Positions 42,721 to 52,498 are shown, counted from the stretch's first letter. The stretch: DNA of 64,000 nt from Nannocystis punicea (GCF_026965555.1 NZ_CP114040.1:2914001-2978000); one strand, 5' to 3'. The notes: generated by a model not told the origin, from the letters alone. A program made the numbers and translations.

Positions 42721-42920
42721 TCGGGAACCGGGTGCGCGCGACTTCGAGGTGACGATTTTGTCGCGGCGACGTCGGCGGCTCGCCGCACACCGAGGATCAT
42801 CGCCCGTACGAGGCTCGGTAGCAGGCGTCCGCCGACGTCGAGGACGACGTCGACGGGACCGCCCGGACGATCACGTGGCGGCGGATCGTCGCTTTCGTCG
42901 CGCCGTTGCGCCGCGAGCGA

Positions 42921-43355
42921 TCAGACGCAGGACCCACTCTGGCTGAACACGGGGCCGCAGGCGCCGTCCTCGGCGAAGGCGCCGCAGGCGTCGACCTTGG
43001 CCGCCTTGTAGCAGTCGATGAGATCGCCGACGGTGATCGGACAATCGGCAGAGACCTCGTTGGCGCGGCATGCCTCGGCCGTGTTCACCGTCAGGTACGT
43101 GCCGTCGGCGTCGCACGTGTACTGCGTGCCGGGTTCGTCGTCGATCGCGGCCAGGAGCGTGTCGCAGTAGGTGGCCTGCTGCTCCTCCGAGAGCTCGGCG
43201 AGGGGGCAGTCGGTGATGTCGCCGTCGCAGCCGCCGCCGTTGCCGTTGCCGCTGTCGGTGTCGGCGTTGGTGTCGCTGTCGCCGCCGTCGTCGCCGCAGG
43301 CCGGCAGGGAGCTGATGAAGGAGAGGGCGAGCAACGAGAGCAAAGTGATTCGCAT
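42921..43355 (-). CDS. Cys-rich lipoprotein
   Basis: 144 residues from the ATG at 43355. A lipobox (SLPAC) and an Asp/Asn/Gly linker (about 20-42) precede a domain with about 8 Cys (GCDGDITDCPLAEL, TYCDTLLAAIDDEPG, YTCDADGTYL, ACRANEVSADCPI, CYKAAKVDACGAF). It belongs to the Asp-rich-linker lipoprotein type common in this window. It converges with the gene at 42271. Function unknown. Confidence 0.75.
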   Translation of the reverse strand: MRITLLSLLALSFISSLPACGDDGGDSDTNADTDSGNGNGGGCDGDITDCPLAELSEEQQATYCDTLLAAIDDEPGTQYTCDADGTYLTVNTAEACRANEVSADCPITVGDLIDCYKAAKVDACGAFAEDGACGPVFSQSGSCV

Positions 43356-43457
43356 GGAAAGGCCTCTTGGGACTGGTTCGCCGACCAGACGGAGCCCGGG
43401 CTCCGCGGTCGCGGCGAAAAAGACACGCGCGAGAATTTGGCCGCGCGCGCGGTCCGA

Positions 43458-44261
43458 TCAGGCCGGTTCGATGGGGAGCGGCTCGGGGCCGGCGTCCAGG
43501 CGGGTGGCGATCAGTCGGAGGATGCTGTCGACCGTGCGGGTGCTCACCCCAATGGCGCGTCCGAGCTCGGCACGCGTGCCGGCGACCAGGCGCTGGCGGG
43601 CCGAGGCGCAGCGGCGCGCCGCAGTCGAGCGATGGATCCGGTAGATGACCGCGAGCTCGTCGATGCCGACCTGATCGAGCAGGTGGTAGCGGAGGAGCAG
43701 CCGCTCGGCCATCGGCAGCCGCGCCCACGCGGCCTCCAGCGCCTCGGTGAAGCGGGTGGTGTAGAGCTCCTTCTGATAGTCGACGTCCGGATCGCTCAGC
43801 GGTGTGATGAGTCGCCGGGCCAGCTCGCCGAGGTCGGGCGGTTGCCGGGCGCGCTTGCGATCGAGCGCCAGCCGGACCGCGACTGTCCGCACGAAGCCTC
43901 CCAGCGCGCCGCGCCCGGTGTAGCGCGCGAGCTTCGGCTCACCCCCGGGCGCGCCGATGAACAGGGCGACGCGCAAGGTCTGGACGACCTCGTCGAGCTC
44001 GGCCCCGGCGAGGTCGAGCGCGCGGAGGTTCGGCAGCACGTCGCGGATGTAGCGGACCTCGGCGTGGCGGACGGCGTCGCGGTCGCCGAGCAGGCAGGCC
44101 CAGGCGAGCAGGAGCTCGGCGCGGCGGTCCGCGGCGGACGGCTCGGACCACAGCTGCGGGTCCACGCTGGCCAGCCGGCGCGCGACGTCCTCGAGTTGCC
44201 ACGCTGCCCCTGGCCACGCGACGCGCGCCTGCTCGAGAACCAAGTCGACCAGGTCGTTCAC
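43458..44261 (-). CDS. ECF-like RNA polymerase sigma factor
   Basis: 267 residues from a GTG at 44261, preceded by AGGAT. The central region (DRDAVRHAEVRYIRDVLPNL, then GGFVRTVAVRLALDRKRAR) corresponds to sigma region 2. The C-terminal part (WARLPMAERLLLRYHLLDQV, GIDELAVIYRIHRSTAARRC, then RLIATRLD) is a region 4 HTH. It is longer than simple ECF factors, as seen in myxobacterial kinase-linked families. It is divergent (88 bases) from the zinc-finger kinase-TPR gene, a pairing that suggests the kinase controls this sigma factor. Confidence 0.75.
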   Translation of the reverse strand: MNDLVDLVLEQARVAWPGAAWQLEDVARRLASVDPQLWSEPSAADRRAELLLAWACLLGDRDAVRHAEVRYIRDVLPNLRALDLAGAELDEVVQTLRVALFIGAPGGEPKLARYTGRGALGGFVRTVAVRLALDRKRARQPPDLGELARRLITPLSDPDVDYQKELYTTRFTEALEAAWARLPMAERLLLRYHLLDQVGIDELAVIYRIHRSTAARRCASARQRLVAGTRAELGRAIGVSTRTVDSILRLIATRLDAGPEPLPIEPA

Positions 44262-44349
44262 CGGCGTGGCGATCCTAGATCTGCGGCTTCGCGCAGGTCA
44301 ACACTGCGGCCTCGGCGGCGGTTGACTCGTCGCGTCGACCTCGACGACA

Positions 44350-46992
44350 TTGCGCTCGTTGGACGGCTGTCCGGAAGAAGAGACAATCTCGGCGTATCTC
44401 GAGGGTGATCTGGGTGCGGCCGAGCGCGTCGCCCTGGACGGTCACCTCGAGGCGTGCACCGATTGTCGCGTGCTGGTCGCCGGGCTGGCGCGGGGTCAGG
44501 TGGGCGTTCGGGTCGAGGATGACCGCCATGCAGACCCCATGACCGGCGTGGTGATCGGTCGTTACACCCTCGCCGATCTCCTCGGCTCGGGCGGGATGGG
44601 GCTCGTCTATCGCGCGCACGACCCGGTCCTCGACCGCGACGTCGCGGTCAAGCTCATTCACGCGCTCGACGTCCTCCCGGCCGATCGCGAGCGGCTGCTG
44701 CGGGAGGCGCGGGCGATGGCCCGGCTGTCGCACCCGAACGTCCTCACCGTGTTCGACGCCGGGGAGTCGGGCGACGAGCTGTTCGTGGCGATGGCGCTGG
44801 TCCGCGGCAGAACGCTGCGGGAGCACTGCGCGCGCAAGCGGCCTGAATGGCGCGAGGTCGTGGCGCTGTGCCTGGGCGCGGCCCGCGGTCTCGCCGCCTC
44901 TCACCGCGCCGGCGTGCTCCACCGCGACGTCAAGCCGGACAACATCCTGGTCGGCGAGGACGGCAGCGTGCAGGTCACCGACTTCGGGCTGGCCCGCGAG
45001 ATGACGGATCCGGTCGCGCGGGTCTGGCCGGTGAGCCGTGAGAGCGGGCGGGCCGGTACGCCGGCGTATCTGGCCCCCGAGCTGCGCGCGGGCGGCGAGC
45101 CGACGGCGGCGAGCGATCAGTACGCGTTCTGCCTGACCTTGAAGGAGTGCCTCGGGCGGGTCCCACGCCGGCTCGAGCGGATCGTCCGCCGCGGCCTCGC
45201 CCAGCGGCCGACCGATCGCTATCCGTCGATGGATGCGCTGGTGGTCGCGCTCGCGGCGACGACCGAGCGCCGGTGGCCGCGCGTCGCCGGGCTCCTCGCG
45301 TTCGCGGCCCTCGTCGCGCTGGCGCTGGCGTGGACACTGGCCGGCACGGCGGACCCGCAGGTGGTGGGCGCGGTCGATCCGTGCGACGAGCCGCGGGCGC
45401 GAATGGACGGGCTGTGGGACCCCGCGCAGAAGCAGCGGCTGCGCGCGGCGGTCGCTCGCAGCGGCCTCGCGCGCGGCGAGCTCCTGAGCGATCGACTGGA
45501 GGCCCGCCTCGACGAGCACGCCCGCCGGTGGATCGAGATGCGCACGGACCTCTGCCGCGACACGAGCGAGGACCGGGCGATCGCGGCGCGCCGGATCGCG
45601 TGTCTCGAGGAGGGATTCGGCGAGCTCGAGCAGTTCTTCACCACCGTGGGTGATGCGGAGCGCGCTGTCTTGCAGCAGGTCGAGTGGCTCTCGTACGGCC
45701 TCACGCCGCCGGATCGGTGCGCGGCCGATGCACCGATCTCGCTGTTACCGAGCCCCGATCCGGCGGTGCGCGAGGAGGTCGCGCGCGCGCGCTTGGAGCT
45801 CCGCGAGGCCGCCGTCATGGCCGACGACGGTAAACTCGAGGCCGCGATGGCGTCCGTGCGTGCGATCGAGGCGACGGCGCGGCGGGTGGGCTACCTGCCG
45901 CTCGAGGCTGCCGCGATGAGCGACGAGGCCGAGCTGCTCATGAGGTCCGGCGATCTCGCGGGCGCGAGGGCCCGGTTCGAGGCCGCGGCCGAACTCGCCG
46001 AGGCGTCCGGCGATGACACTCGCCGGGCGATGGTGTTGGTGAACCTGGTCGTGTTGGTCGGCGTCGGGTACTGGGAGCCCGACGCGGCGCTGGCCTACGC
46101 GGCGCGAGCGCGGCCGCTGGTCGAGCGGTTGCAGACGCCGATCCTCGCGGGCGAGCTGTGGCGCGTCGAGGGGCAGGCACTGCTCTACAAGGGCGACGCC
46201 GCCGGGGCGCGCGACCGGCTCGAGCGCGCCCTCGCAGTGTGGGATCGGACGCTGGTCGGCGATCACGATGCGACCATGGCGACGTTGATCTTCCTCGGCG
46301 CGAGCGCGCAGCAGCTGGGCGCGTGGGAGGCCGCCGACGACTACCAGCGGCGCGCCCACGAGATGGCGATCCGGCTGCACGGGGAGCACCATCCGACGAC
46401 CGCGGCCTTCTTGAGAGATTGGGCCAACAGCGTCCTCAACCAGGCCGAGGCGGCCGACGCACCCGGCGAGCGCGAGCGCCTCGGCCGGCTCGCGCTCGAA
46501 AAAGCCGACCGGGCCGCGGCCGACCTCGAGGCGTCCCTCGGGGTCGAGAACCCGGAGAGCGCCCAGGCGCAGCTCACCCGGTGCCGGACGTTGTGGGTGC
46601 TGCAGGAGCTGGGCCGTGCCGCCTCGGCCTGCCAGCAGGCGCTCTCGGTGTTGCGGCGGGCCCACGGCGCAGACAGTCCGCTGCTGACGGAGTCGCTGCT
46701 CGTGCTCGGCGTGGTGAAACACGCCCGCGGCGAGCTCGAGCCGGCCCACGCCGCGCTCGCGGAGGCGCTCGCGCGCGGCGCCTCGGGCGACCCGACCTTG
46801 CTGGCCGACGTGCAGTTCAGCCTGGCCAAGGTCCTCGGGGAGCTGGGGCAGTCGCGCCGCGCGGTCGAGCTGGCCCGCGCGGCGCGGCCAGCCCTCGCCG
46901 CGGATGCGAGGACCGTCAAATCCCTGGCCGAGCTCGACGCGTGGCTGGCCGCTCACGATCGCCCCCGGCGCGCGCGCCCGGTGAAGAAGTGA
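44350..46992 (+). CDS. zinc-finger (anti-sigma-type) Ser/Thr kinase-TPR protein
   Basis: 880 residues from a TTG at 44350. Residues 1-45 form a zf-HC2-type module (ETISAYLEGDLGAAERVALD, GHLEACTDC with His 32, Cys 36, Cys 39), as in anti-sigma factors. The kinase domain (about 70-300) has LGSGGMGLVYRAHD, HRDVKPDN (191-198), DFG (211-213) and GTPAYLAPE. A transmembrane helix (about 331-349) and some 500 residues of TPR follow (for example RAHEMAIRLHGEHHPTTAAF). Divergence from an ECF sigma gene and the zinc finger at the N-terminus suggest a single-protein sensor that both holds a sigma factor and phosphorylates targets. Confidence 0.85.
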   Translation: MRSLDGCPEEETISAYLEGDLGAAERVALDGHLEACTDCRVLVAGLARGQVGVRVEDDRHADPMTGVVIGRYTLADLLGSGGMGLVYRAHDPVLDRDVAVKLIHALDVLPADRERLLREARAMARLSHPNVLTVFDAGESGDELFVAMALVRGRTLREHCARKRPEWREVVALCLGAARGLAASHRAGVLHRDVKPDNILVGEDGSVQVTDFGLAREMTDPVARVWPVSRESGRAGTPAYLAPELRAGGEPTAASDQYAFCLTLKECLGRVPRRLERIVRRGLAQRPTDRYPSMDALVVALAATTERRWPRVAGLLAFAALVALALAWTLAGTADPQVVGAVDPCDEPRARMDGLWDPAQKQRLRAAVARSGLARGELLSDRLEARLDEHARRWIEMRTDLCRDTSEDRAIAARRIACLEEGFGELEQFFTTVGDAERAVLQQVEWLSYGLTPPDRCAADAPISLLPSPDPAVREEVARARLELREAAVMADDGKLEAAMASVRAIEATARRVGYLPLEAAAMSDEAELLMRSGDLAGARARFEAAAELAEASGDDTRRAMVLVNLVVLVGVGYWEPDAALAYAARARPLVERLQTPILAGELWRVEGQALLYKGDAAGARDRLERALAVWDRTLVGDHDATMATLIFLGASAQQLGAWEAADDYQRRAHEMAIRLHGEHHPTTAAFLRDWANSVLNQAEAADAPGERERLGRLALEKADRAAADLEASLGVENPESAQAQLTRCRTLWVLQELGRAASACQQALSVLRRAHGADSPLLTESLLVLGVVKHARGELEPAHAALAEALARGASGDPTLLADVQFSLAKVLGELGQSRRAVELARAARPALAADARTVKSLAELDAWLAAHDRPRRARPVKK

Positions 46993-47175
46993 GGCCGTTC
47001 GCGGCGCTCACGACAATGCGTGTTTGGTGAGTATGTAATTTTTGATCACCGCGGTGCATCGGGCGACCAGCGCGTGTACCGGATAGAGTGCAATGATTCT
47101 CCGACGGTCCGCGCGTCACTATCCCCCCACTTCATCCGCGGTCGCAGAGCGCTGCGAATCGGATCGAGGCGAGCG
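46993..47175. other. spacer between convergent genes
   Basis: 180 bases. GGTGA ... TCACC (about 47030-47055) brackets an AT-rich TATGTAATTTTTG, which may weakly terminate transcription. No gene. Confidence 0.35.
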
Positions 47176-48330
47176 CTAGCGAATGAAGCGCAATTCGCCG
47201 TCGACGACGACGCCGAACACGCCGTCCGCGACCGGGAAGACTGCGCCCGCGACGTCGCCGAGCCGCAGCTCGAACAGCCGGCGGCCGCGCGGATCGAGGC
47301 CGAGCAAGGCGCCGTCGTCTTGCACGTACACGCGCCCCTGGCGATCGACGATCGCCCCGTACACCCCCCAACGCAGGCCGTGCGCGAGGTCGGCGGTCCA
47401 CATCGATGCCCCGCGCGGATCGAGCCGGGCCACCTGTCGCTCGCCGACGGCGATCCAGCCCATGTCATGGTATTCGGCGAACACCGCCGGGACGGGGTGC
47501 TCCCCTTTCGGCCGCCCCTCCGGCGAGAGCAGCAGCGAACATTCATCATTGAGGCTGCCGACCGCGCACACCTGGGCGCGATTGACGGTCGGCAACAGGT
47601 CCGCGTCGCGCGGACCTGCCCGCCACAGCCGCTCGCCCGACGGTCGCACGCGACAGAGGCCGTCGCCCGCGTAGCACGCCAGAGCCAGCGAACCGTCGGC
47701 GAACAGCGCCGGCGGCAAGATGTCGTAGGCGCCGGCAGAAAGCACGCGCGCCGTCGGCTCCTCCCACACGATCCACTCGCCGCCAGGGGTCGTGATGATC
47801 GGCGCGCCTGCGTGGGTCACGTTGGGCGAGATGCCGGAGTCGTCCGGACCGCAGCAGAGGTGCTCCCAGGACAGCCACCGATCCTCGACGCGGCCGTCGG
47901 GGTCGACGATCAGCGCGGCGTGGCGCACGGTGATCAGCGTACGGCCGCCGCGGAGCGCCGTCGGCAGCGAGTGTGACACTCGCTCCTCGTCCTCGTCCTC
48001 CGCGTCTTCGCCGGGCGGTGGGTCGTCGTCCTCGTCGGGCTCGGGCGGCGGCGTGAGCTCGAGCTCGATGGCTCGCAGCGACAGCGACCAGCGCACCGCG
48101 CCGGCGAGCGTCACGCGGCTGAGGAAGTCGCCGTGCACGAGCCGCAGGTCGCCGTCGTCGCCGAGCACCCCGCCGCTCACCACGTGCAGGTCCGACGGCG
48201 AGCGCGGCAGCTCGAGCGGCGGCGACAGTCGCGGCTGCGTCGGCCCGTCGGCGGCGAACACTCGACGATTGCCGGCGTCGCCGGCCGAGCGCGGCCAGAG
48301 CGAGTCGGCGAGCGTCCGCGTCGGCGCCAT
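47176..48330 (-). CDS. PQQ-type beta-propeller protein
   Basis: 384 residues from the ATG at 48330. It has no clear signal peptide. Repeats with alternating strand pairs are seen (LHVVSGGVLGDDGDLRLVHG, TLITVRHAALIVDPDGRVED, PIITTPGGEWIVWEEPTARV, GAIVDRQGRVYVQDDGALLG, LDPRGRRLFELRLGDVAGAV), typical of WD/PQQ-like propellers. An acidic loop (PDEDDDPPPGEDAEDEDEE, residues about 98-116) interrupts one blade. It probably serves binding or scaffolding; enzymatic PQQ sites are not evident. Confidence 0.75.
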   Translation of the reverse strand: MAPTRTLADSLWPRSAGDAGNRRVFAADGPTQPRLSPPLELPRSPSDLHVVSGGVLGDDGDLRLVHGDFLSRVTLAGAVRWSLSLRAIELELTPPPEPDEDDDPPPGEDAEDEDEERVSHSLPTALRGGRTLITVRHAALIVDPDGRVEDRWLSWEHLCCGPDDSGISPNVTHAGAPIITTPGGEWIVWEEPTARVLSAGAYDILPPALFADGSLALACYAGDGLCRVRPSGERLWRAGPRDADLLPTVNRAQVCAVGSLNDECSLLLSPEGRPKGEHPVPAVFAEYHDMGWIAVGERQVARLDPRGASMWTADLAHGLRWGVYGAIVDRQGRVYVQDDGALLGLDPRGRRLFELRLGDVAGAVFPVADGVFGVVVDGELRFIR

Positions 48331-48463
48331 GGCTCACGATAGCATCGGTCACGAGGTGTTCGCAGGCGACCTCGCGGGCGAATGCGCGAGGCGATCGGCC
48401 CGGCCTGCGACGAGTCGGCAGCGATCGCGGGCGCGGGCGGCCTGGCGGTGGTAAAAGGCCTCG

Positions 48464-49297
48464 ATGGTGCCCGTTCCCGGCGTCCTGGCCGTCCTGCTCG
48501 TCACCGGCGTCCTCGTCTACAGCGCGAGCTGCACGCTGCAGGAGCGGGTGATCTTCCCGCGGGAATACGCCAACCAGCGCGCGCTCGCGAGTCCGCCCGC
48601 CGGCGTCACGCCGCTGTGGAGCCCCGCGGCCGACGGCACGCGGGTCGAGGCGTGGTTCGTCCCGGGGCGGGGCGCGAGCGCCGAGCGGCCGGGGCCGGCG
48701 GTGATGTTCTTTCACGGCAACGGGGAGCTCATCGATCATCAGCTGGCGCTGGCGGCGTCGTACGCGGCCCGCGGGGTGTCGGTGCTGCTGCCCGAGTACC
48801 GCGGCTACGGGCGCTCGCAGGGCAAGCCGTCGCAGGCGGCGATCGTCGGCGACATGCTGCGGTTTCACGACGAGCTCGCGGCGCGGCCCGAGGTCGACCG
48901 CGCTCGCGTCGTGTTCCACGGGCGGTCGCTCGGCGGCGGGGTCGCGTCGGCCCTCGCGGCGGTCCGTCCGCCGGCGGCGCTGATCCTCGAGTCCACCTTC
49001 ACCAGCCTGGCGGCGCTGGCCCGCAAGCACGGCCTGCCGGAGGCGCTGTGCCGCCACCCGTTCCGCACCGATCGCGTGTTGCCGGCGCTGCAACGGCCGG
49101 TGTTGATTCTCCATGGATCGGAGGACGAGATGATTCCGGTCGCGCACGGTCGCAGCCTGCACACGAGCGCGCCGGGCTCGACGTACGTCGAGCTGCCGGG
49201 CGGTCACAACGACTTCCCGCGCGATCGCCCGGCGTACGAGCGGGCGCTCGACGCGTTCCTGCGCGCGTCGGGGGTGCTGCTCGAGGATCGCCAGTGA
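48464..49297 (+). CDS. membrane-anchored alpha/beta-hydrolase (ABHD13/BEM46-like)
   Basis: 277 residues from the ATG at 48464, with AAAAGG upstream. An N-terminal membrane helix (VLAVLLVTGVLVYSAS) ends in a Cys that might be acylated. The hydrolase core has VMFFHGNGELIDHQ (oxyanion hole), PEYRGYGRSQGKPS, the nucleophile elbow FHGRSLGGGVAS (Ser), catalytic Asp in LHGSEDEMIP and catalytic His in GGHNDFPRD. BEM46/ABHD13-like proteins are membrane-linked serine hydrolases of uncertain substrate. It is followed 67 bases later by a Cys-motif protein on the same strand. Confidence 0.88.
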   Translation: MVPVPGVLAVLLVTGVLVYSASCTLQERVIFPREYANQRALASPPAGVTPLWSPAADGTRVEAWFVPGRGASAERPGPAVMFFHGNGELIDHQLALAASYAARGVSVLLPEYRGYGRSQGKPSQAAIVGDMLRFHDELAARPEVDRARVVFHGRSLGGGVASALAAVRPPAALILESTFTSLAALARKHGLPEALCRHPFRTDRVLPALQRPVLILHGSEDEMIPVAHGRSLHTSAPGSTYVELPGGHNDFPRDRPAYERALDAFLRASGVLLEDRQ

Positions 49298-49364
49298 GCG
49301 CGGACCTGGCCGCCGGTGACGACGCGTAGAGCGGCGGCGGGGGCGGAGCGTACGAGGCGATCGC

Positions 49365-49826
49365 ATGCGCCTCCGCATCCTCGAGCCCTGCCGCGAGAAC
49401 TGGGACACGATGGAGCCGACGGAGGTCGGTCGACGCTGCGAGGCCTGCAGCCGCGAGGTGCACGACTTGACCGGCCTCACCGCGCGACAGGCGAAGCGGT
49501 TGCTGACGCGCGCGGGTCCGCGGCCGTGCGTGCGCGTGCGGGCCGACGAGGACGGCCTGGCGGTGTTCCGCCGCGAGCCGCCGCGGCTCGCTCCTGCGGC
49601 GGCGGCGATGGCCCTCGCGGCCTGCGCCCCGCACACGCCCGAGGCGCAGCGGCTCGCGCCCGCGGTCGAGGTGGAGCCGGCCGCGCCCCCGCGGCCGTCG
49701 CCGGTGATCCCCGAAGCCGCGCGGCGGCCGGACGCGACCGCGGAGCCGGGCCCGCCGAAGCCGGTCAAGGCGCCCGCGAAGAAGCCCGAACGCGAGCGCG
49801 TGCTCATGGGCGACCCGTGGGATTGA
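49365..49826 (+). CDS. protein with N-terminal CxxxW...CxxC motif and Pro-rich tail
   Basis: 153 residues from the ATG at 49365. The first 50 residues carry the motif CRENWDTMEPTEVGRRCEAC, then SREVHDLTGLTARQAKRL, with Cys 9, Cys 25 and Cys 28. This pattern recurs in small proteins of myxobacteria and Bacteroidetes and may bind metal or a cofactor. A hydrophobic stretch (APAAAAMALAACAP, about 75-89) could be a membrane segment. The rest is a Pro/Ala/Lys linker. Function unknown. Confidence 0.6.
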   Translation: MRLRILEPCRENWDTMEPTEVGRRCEACSREVHDLTGLTARQAKRLLTRAGPRPCVRVRADEDGLAVFRREPPRLAPAAAAMALAACAPHTPEAQRLAPAVEVEPAAPPRPSPVIPEAARRPDATAEPGPPKPVKAPAKKPERERVLMGDPWD

Positions 49827-50148
49827 CGGAGTCGCGCGGCGGCCGAGAGCGAGAGCAGGGTTCGTGATGCGGTCACTCGCTCCCGCGGCGTCGCCCCGTG
49901 CGAGCGAAGAAGTCGTCCGCGAACGCGCCTGGCGTACGTCGCGGTGCGAGCGGCGGCGGACCGAGGCGCCGGCGCTCCGGCCCGCGAGCGATCGTTCCTG
50001 CGGCGCAGCGCACAATCTGGACACGGGCGAAAACGCGCGGGAATAGATCCGCGAGCGAAGCGGACGGGTCGGCGGAGCGAGGTCGACGGGCCTTCGCGAG
50101 GTACCGGGTGCGCGCGGCCTCCTCATCGTGAATACTGCGTACCCCGCC
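49827..50148. other. 320-base spacer, no supported gene
   Basis: A 60-residue open frame at 49864 is Arg-rich and unlikely to be real. Nothing else stands out. Promoter for the gene at 50149 expected near the right end. Confidence 0.4.
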
Positions 50149-51891
50149 ATGAGACGCCCTTGCTGTGCTCTCGCCGTCCTGCTCCTCCTCGCGGTCGGGT
50201 GTTCGCGGAGCGGCCTGCAGGACGCCAGCGATCTCACCGCGGACCAGCTCGAGGCCGCGGGGCAGTCGCGGTGTAGCGTCGTCAAAGATCCGGACAAGCC
50301 GCTCATCGTCGAGTGGTCGGGCATGGACGCGGCCGAGCTCGAGGCCCGGCTGCTCCGCGGGGTGGTCGCGGTCCGCTACGAGGATTGCGAGATGGAGGTC
50401 CTGCGCGGGTGTACTGCGCCCGGGCAATATTCGTACGCGCAGACCACCACGGGCTCCGAGAGCATCCACATCGGCTCGCTCGACGAGCTGTTGATCAATA
50501 TCCCGCTCGGCCTGGCGCAGCTCGGCGGGCGGGTCGAGCGCGGTGAGGCGCTCGAGCTCGACATGGTGGTGGTCGGCCGCTACGAGGCGCCGCGTCCGGC
50601 GTACACGGCGGCGGAGCTGAGCGGCGGGCCCGAGTGCGCGCGCGCGACCCACGTGGTCACCGGCGTGAGCCTGGGGGCGTTTCGCCTGTCGTCGGTCGAG
50701 GACAGCGCGCGCAGCGGGTCCGGGGCGGGGCTCGGCGGGGCGTCGGAGGACACGATCGAGGTGCTCAAGGAGTCGCCGCCGAACATGCTCGAGGCGTGTG
50801 CGCAGGTGGCCGCGGCCGACGACCCGCGGCGCAACGTCTGTACCGCGCCGATCCGCCTCGAGGTGGCGCCGATCTCGGCGCACGCGGCGGCGCTGGCCGA
50901 ATCACAGCAGTTCCTGCGGCCGCCCGACCTCGACAAGCGCGAGGTGCAATCGATGGACCTGTCGGGCGGCCTGGCGGCGCATCAGGCCTACGACGCGGCG
51001 GTCAAGGTGCAGGCCGACCGGTGGGCGACGCCGGAGCGGCGCACGGAGGCGTGGTGCGCCCTGGCGGCGATCGAGCAGGACAACCCGTACCTGGCGCAGG
51101 CCCGCGAGCTGTGCGACCGCTGGCGCGATCACACGACTGCGCTGCGCGGGAGCGAGGCGCGGATGATCCGCGACTACGACGAATTGCGGGTGCTGCTCGA
51201 GCTGCGCGGCGTGCCGGTCGAGGTCCAGGAGCGGGCGGCGGCCAGCTTCCTGGTGACGCACTCAGGGCTGTCTCCGGAGGCGTATCCGCGGATCCGCGCT
51301 GTCGAGCGGGCCAAGCGGCGCCTCGGTCGCGGCGACCGCACGAGCCTGCCGTCGTTCTCGGCCGCGGCCGCCGGCGAGCCGCCCGCCGTCGACAGCCAGG
51401 TCCGCACGAGCCTCGTCGACCGCCGCTCGTACCGCAAGGCGCTCAGCATCGGGTTTCAGCCGCGGTGGATCCCGCAGGGCTACGCGCTCGGCGGGACGGT
51501 GCTCGGTCGCGTCAATTACGTGCACGAGGTCGGCTTCGAGGTGGCCTATGCGCAATACGCCGGCTACGGCCCGCGCTGGCGCTACATCCTGGCGATGGCC
51601 CGCTACGAGCGGGTCTACCGCCCGCACAAGGTGTTCCGCCCGTACATCGGCGCGTCGTTCGGGGCGCTCATCCCGATCGGGCCGATGGCCTGCTCGCAGG
51701 TGCCGCAGCCGTGCGCGGCGCCTGCCGGGGTGGTGACGCTGAACGGCGGGGCGCGGGTGTCGCTGACGCCGTGGCTGTCGCTGGTGGCCCAGGGGTTCGC
51801 GGGCGCGATGACTGCCCGGCCGTTCTTCGTCGGCGGAGTGTCCGGGGGGATCGAGTTCACGATCCCCACCGGCCGCGACTGGCCGCAGTGA
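50149..51891 (+). CDS. large lipoprotein, function unknown
   Basis: 580 residues from the ATG at 50149; a GTG at 50128 is in frame but gives no better signal. The lipobox is LLAVGC. The N-terminal half (SGLQDASDLTADQLEAAGQS; IVEWSGMDAAELEARLLRGV; CEMEVLRGC) resembles other large myxobacterial lipoproteins whose sequences I have seen without function. The C-terminal 150 residues (SIGFQPRWIPQGYALGGTVL, RVNYVHEVGFEVAYAQYAGY, FRPYIGASFGALIPIG) look like an outer-membrane beta structure, perhaps a small barrel. It is thus probably an outer-membrane or surface protein. Confidence 0.7.
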   Translation: MRRPCCALAVLLLLAVGCSRSGLQDASDLTADQLEAAGQSRCSVVKDPDKPLIVEWSGMDAAELEARLLRGVVAVRYEDCEMEVLRGCTAPGQYSYAQTTTGSESIHIGSLDELLINIPLGLAQLGGRVERGEALELDMVVVGRYEAPRPAYTAAELSGGPECARATHVVTGVSLGAFRLSSVEDSARSGSGAGLGGASEDTIEVLKESPPNMLEACAQVAAADDPRRNVCTAPIRLEVAPISAHAAALAESQQFLRPPDLDKREVQSMDLSGGLAAHQAYDAAVKVQADRWATPERRTEAWCALAAIEQDNPYLAQARELCDRWRDHTTALRGSEARMIRDYDELRVLLELRGVPVEVQERAAASFLVTHSGLSPEAYPRIRAVERAKRRLGRGDRTSLPSFSAAAAGEPPAVDSQVRTSLVDRRSYRKALSIGFQPRWIPQGYALGGTVLGRVNYVHEVGFEVAYAQYAGYGPRWRYILAMARYERVYRPHKVFRPYIGASFGALIPIGPMACSQVPQPCAAPAGVVTLNGGARVSLTPWLSLVAQGFAGAMTARPFFVGGVSGGIEFTIPTGRDWPQ

Positions 51892-51973
51892 GTCACGCCC
51901 GCGATTCGCCGCGGCGCCCGTCGGGCCCGCCGCGGCTTTCGCCTGCAGGCCACGGTGCGACGCCGGTCGCCGA

Positions 51974-52498
51974 TCAATCGGTACAGGTGGCGATGCCGTC
52001 GTCGAAGGTGCAATTCGCCGTCAGCACGATCGTTCCGGCCGGCTGTTCGACGGTGATCTTGGCGCTGGTGAAGCTGATGTCCAGGATTCTCTCGGTCCAC
52101 TTGGTATTGGGGCAGTCGGGGGCGCCCGGGATCGGACTCACGGGCTGTGCGGTGGTGACATCGAAGGACACGTTGCCGTTCTTGATCGCGCTCGCGGGGA
52201 TCGACTGGACACCCGTCAAGGTCACCTCGGCGGGGTTCTGCCCCGGCGGTTGTGTGCTACCCGCCGGGTTGGTGCAGGTCGCAGTCGGGTCCCCCGTGGC
52301 CTCGAGCGTGATCAGGAGGTCTTCGTTGCCGAGCCCGGCCAGGGTGCCCCTCGCCTCCAGCGTCACGCCGAGGTCCTGAAAGCTCGGCCCGGCGTTCTTG
52401 CCGCCCTTGAAGTGCACGCTGGCGGCCAGGGCCACCGAGGTCCCGATCACGCCGGCGAGCGAAAGAGCGGAGGCGATCGTAAAGAACTTGTTTCGCAT
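51974..52498 (-). CDS. exported hypothetical protein
   Basis: 174 residues from the ATG at 52498 (ATG codons further upstream at 52510 and 52513 are possible). The signal peptide (RNKFFTIASALSLAGVIGTS) ends at VALA. The mature part is beta-rich (VHFKGGKNAGPSFQDLG; LLITLEATGDPTATCTNPAG; VSFDVTTAQP; LDISFTSAKITVEQPAG), with four Cys. It resembles small secreted Ig-like or jelly-roll proteins. Function unknown. Confidence 0.75.
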   Translation of the reverse strand: MRNKFFTIASALSLAGVIGTSVALAASVHFKGGKNAGPSFQDLGVTLEARGTLAGLGNEDLLITLEATGDPTATCTNPAGSTQPPGQNPAEVTLTGVQSIPASAIKNGNVSFDVTTAQPVSPIPGAPDCPNTKWTERILDISFTSAKITVEQPAGTIVLTANCTFDDGIATCTD

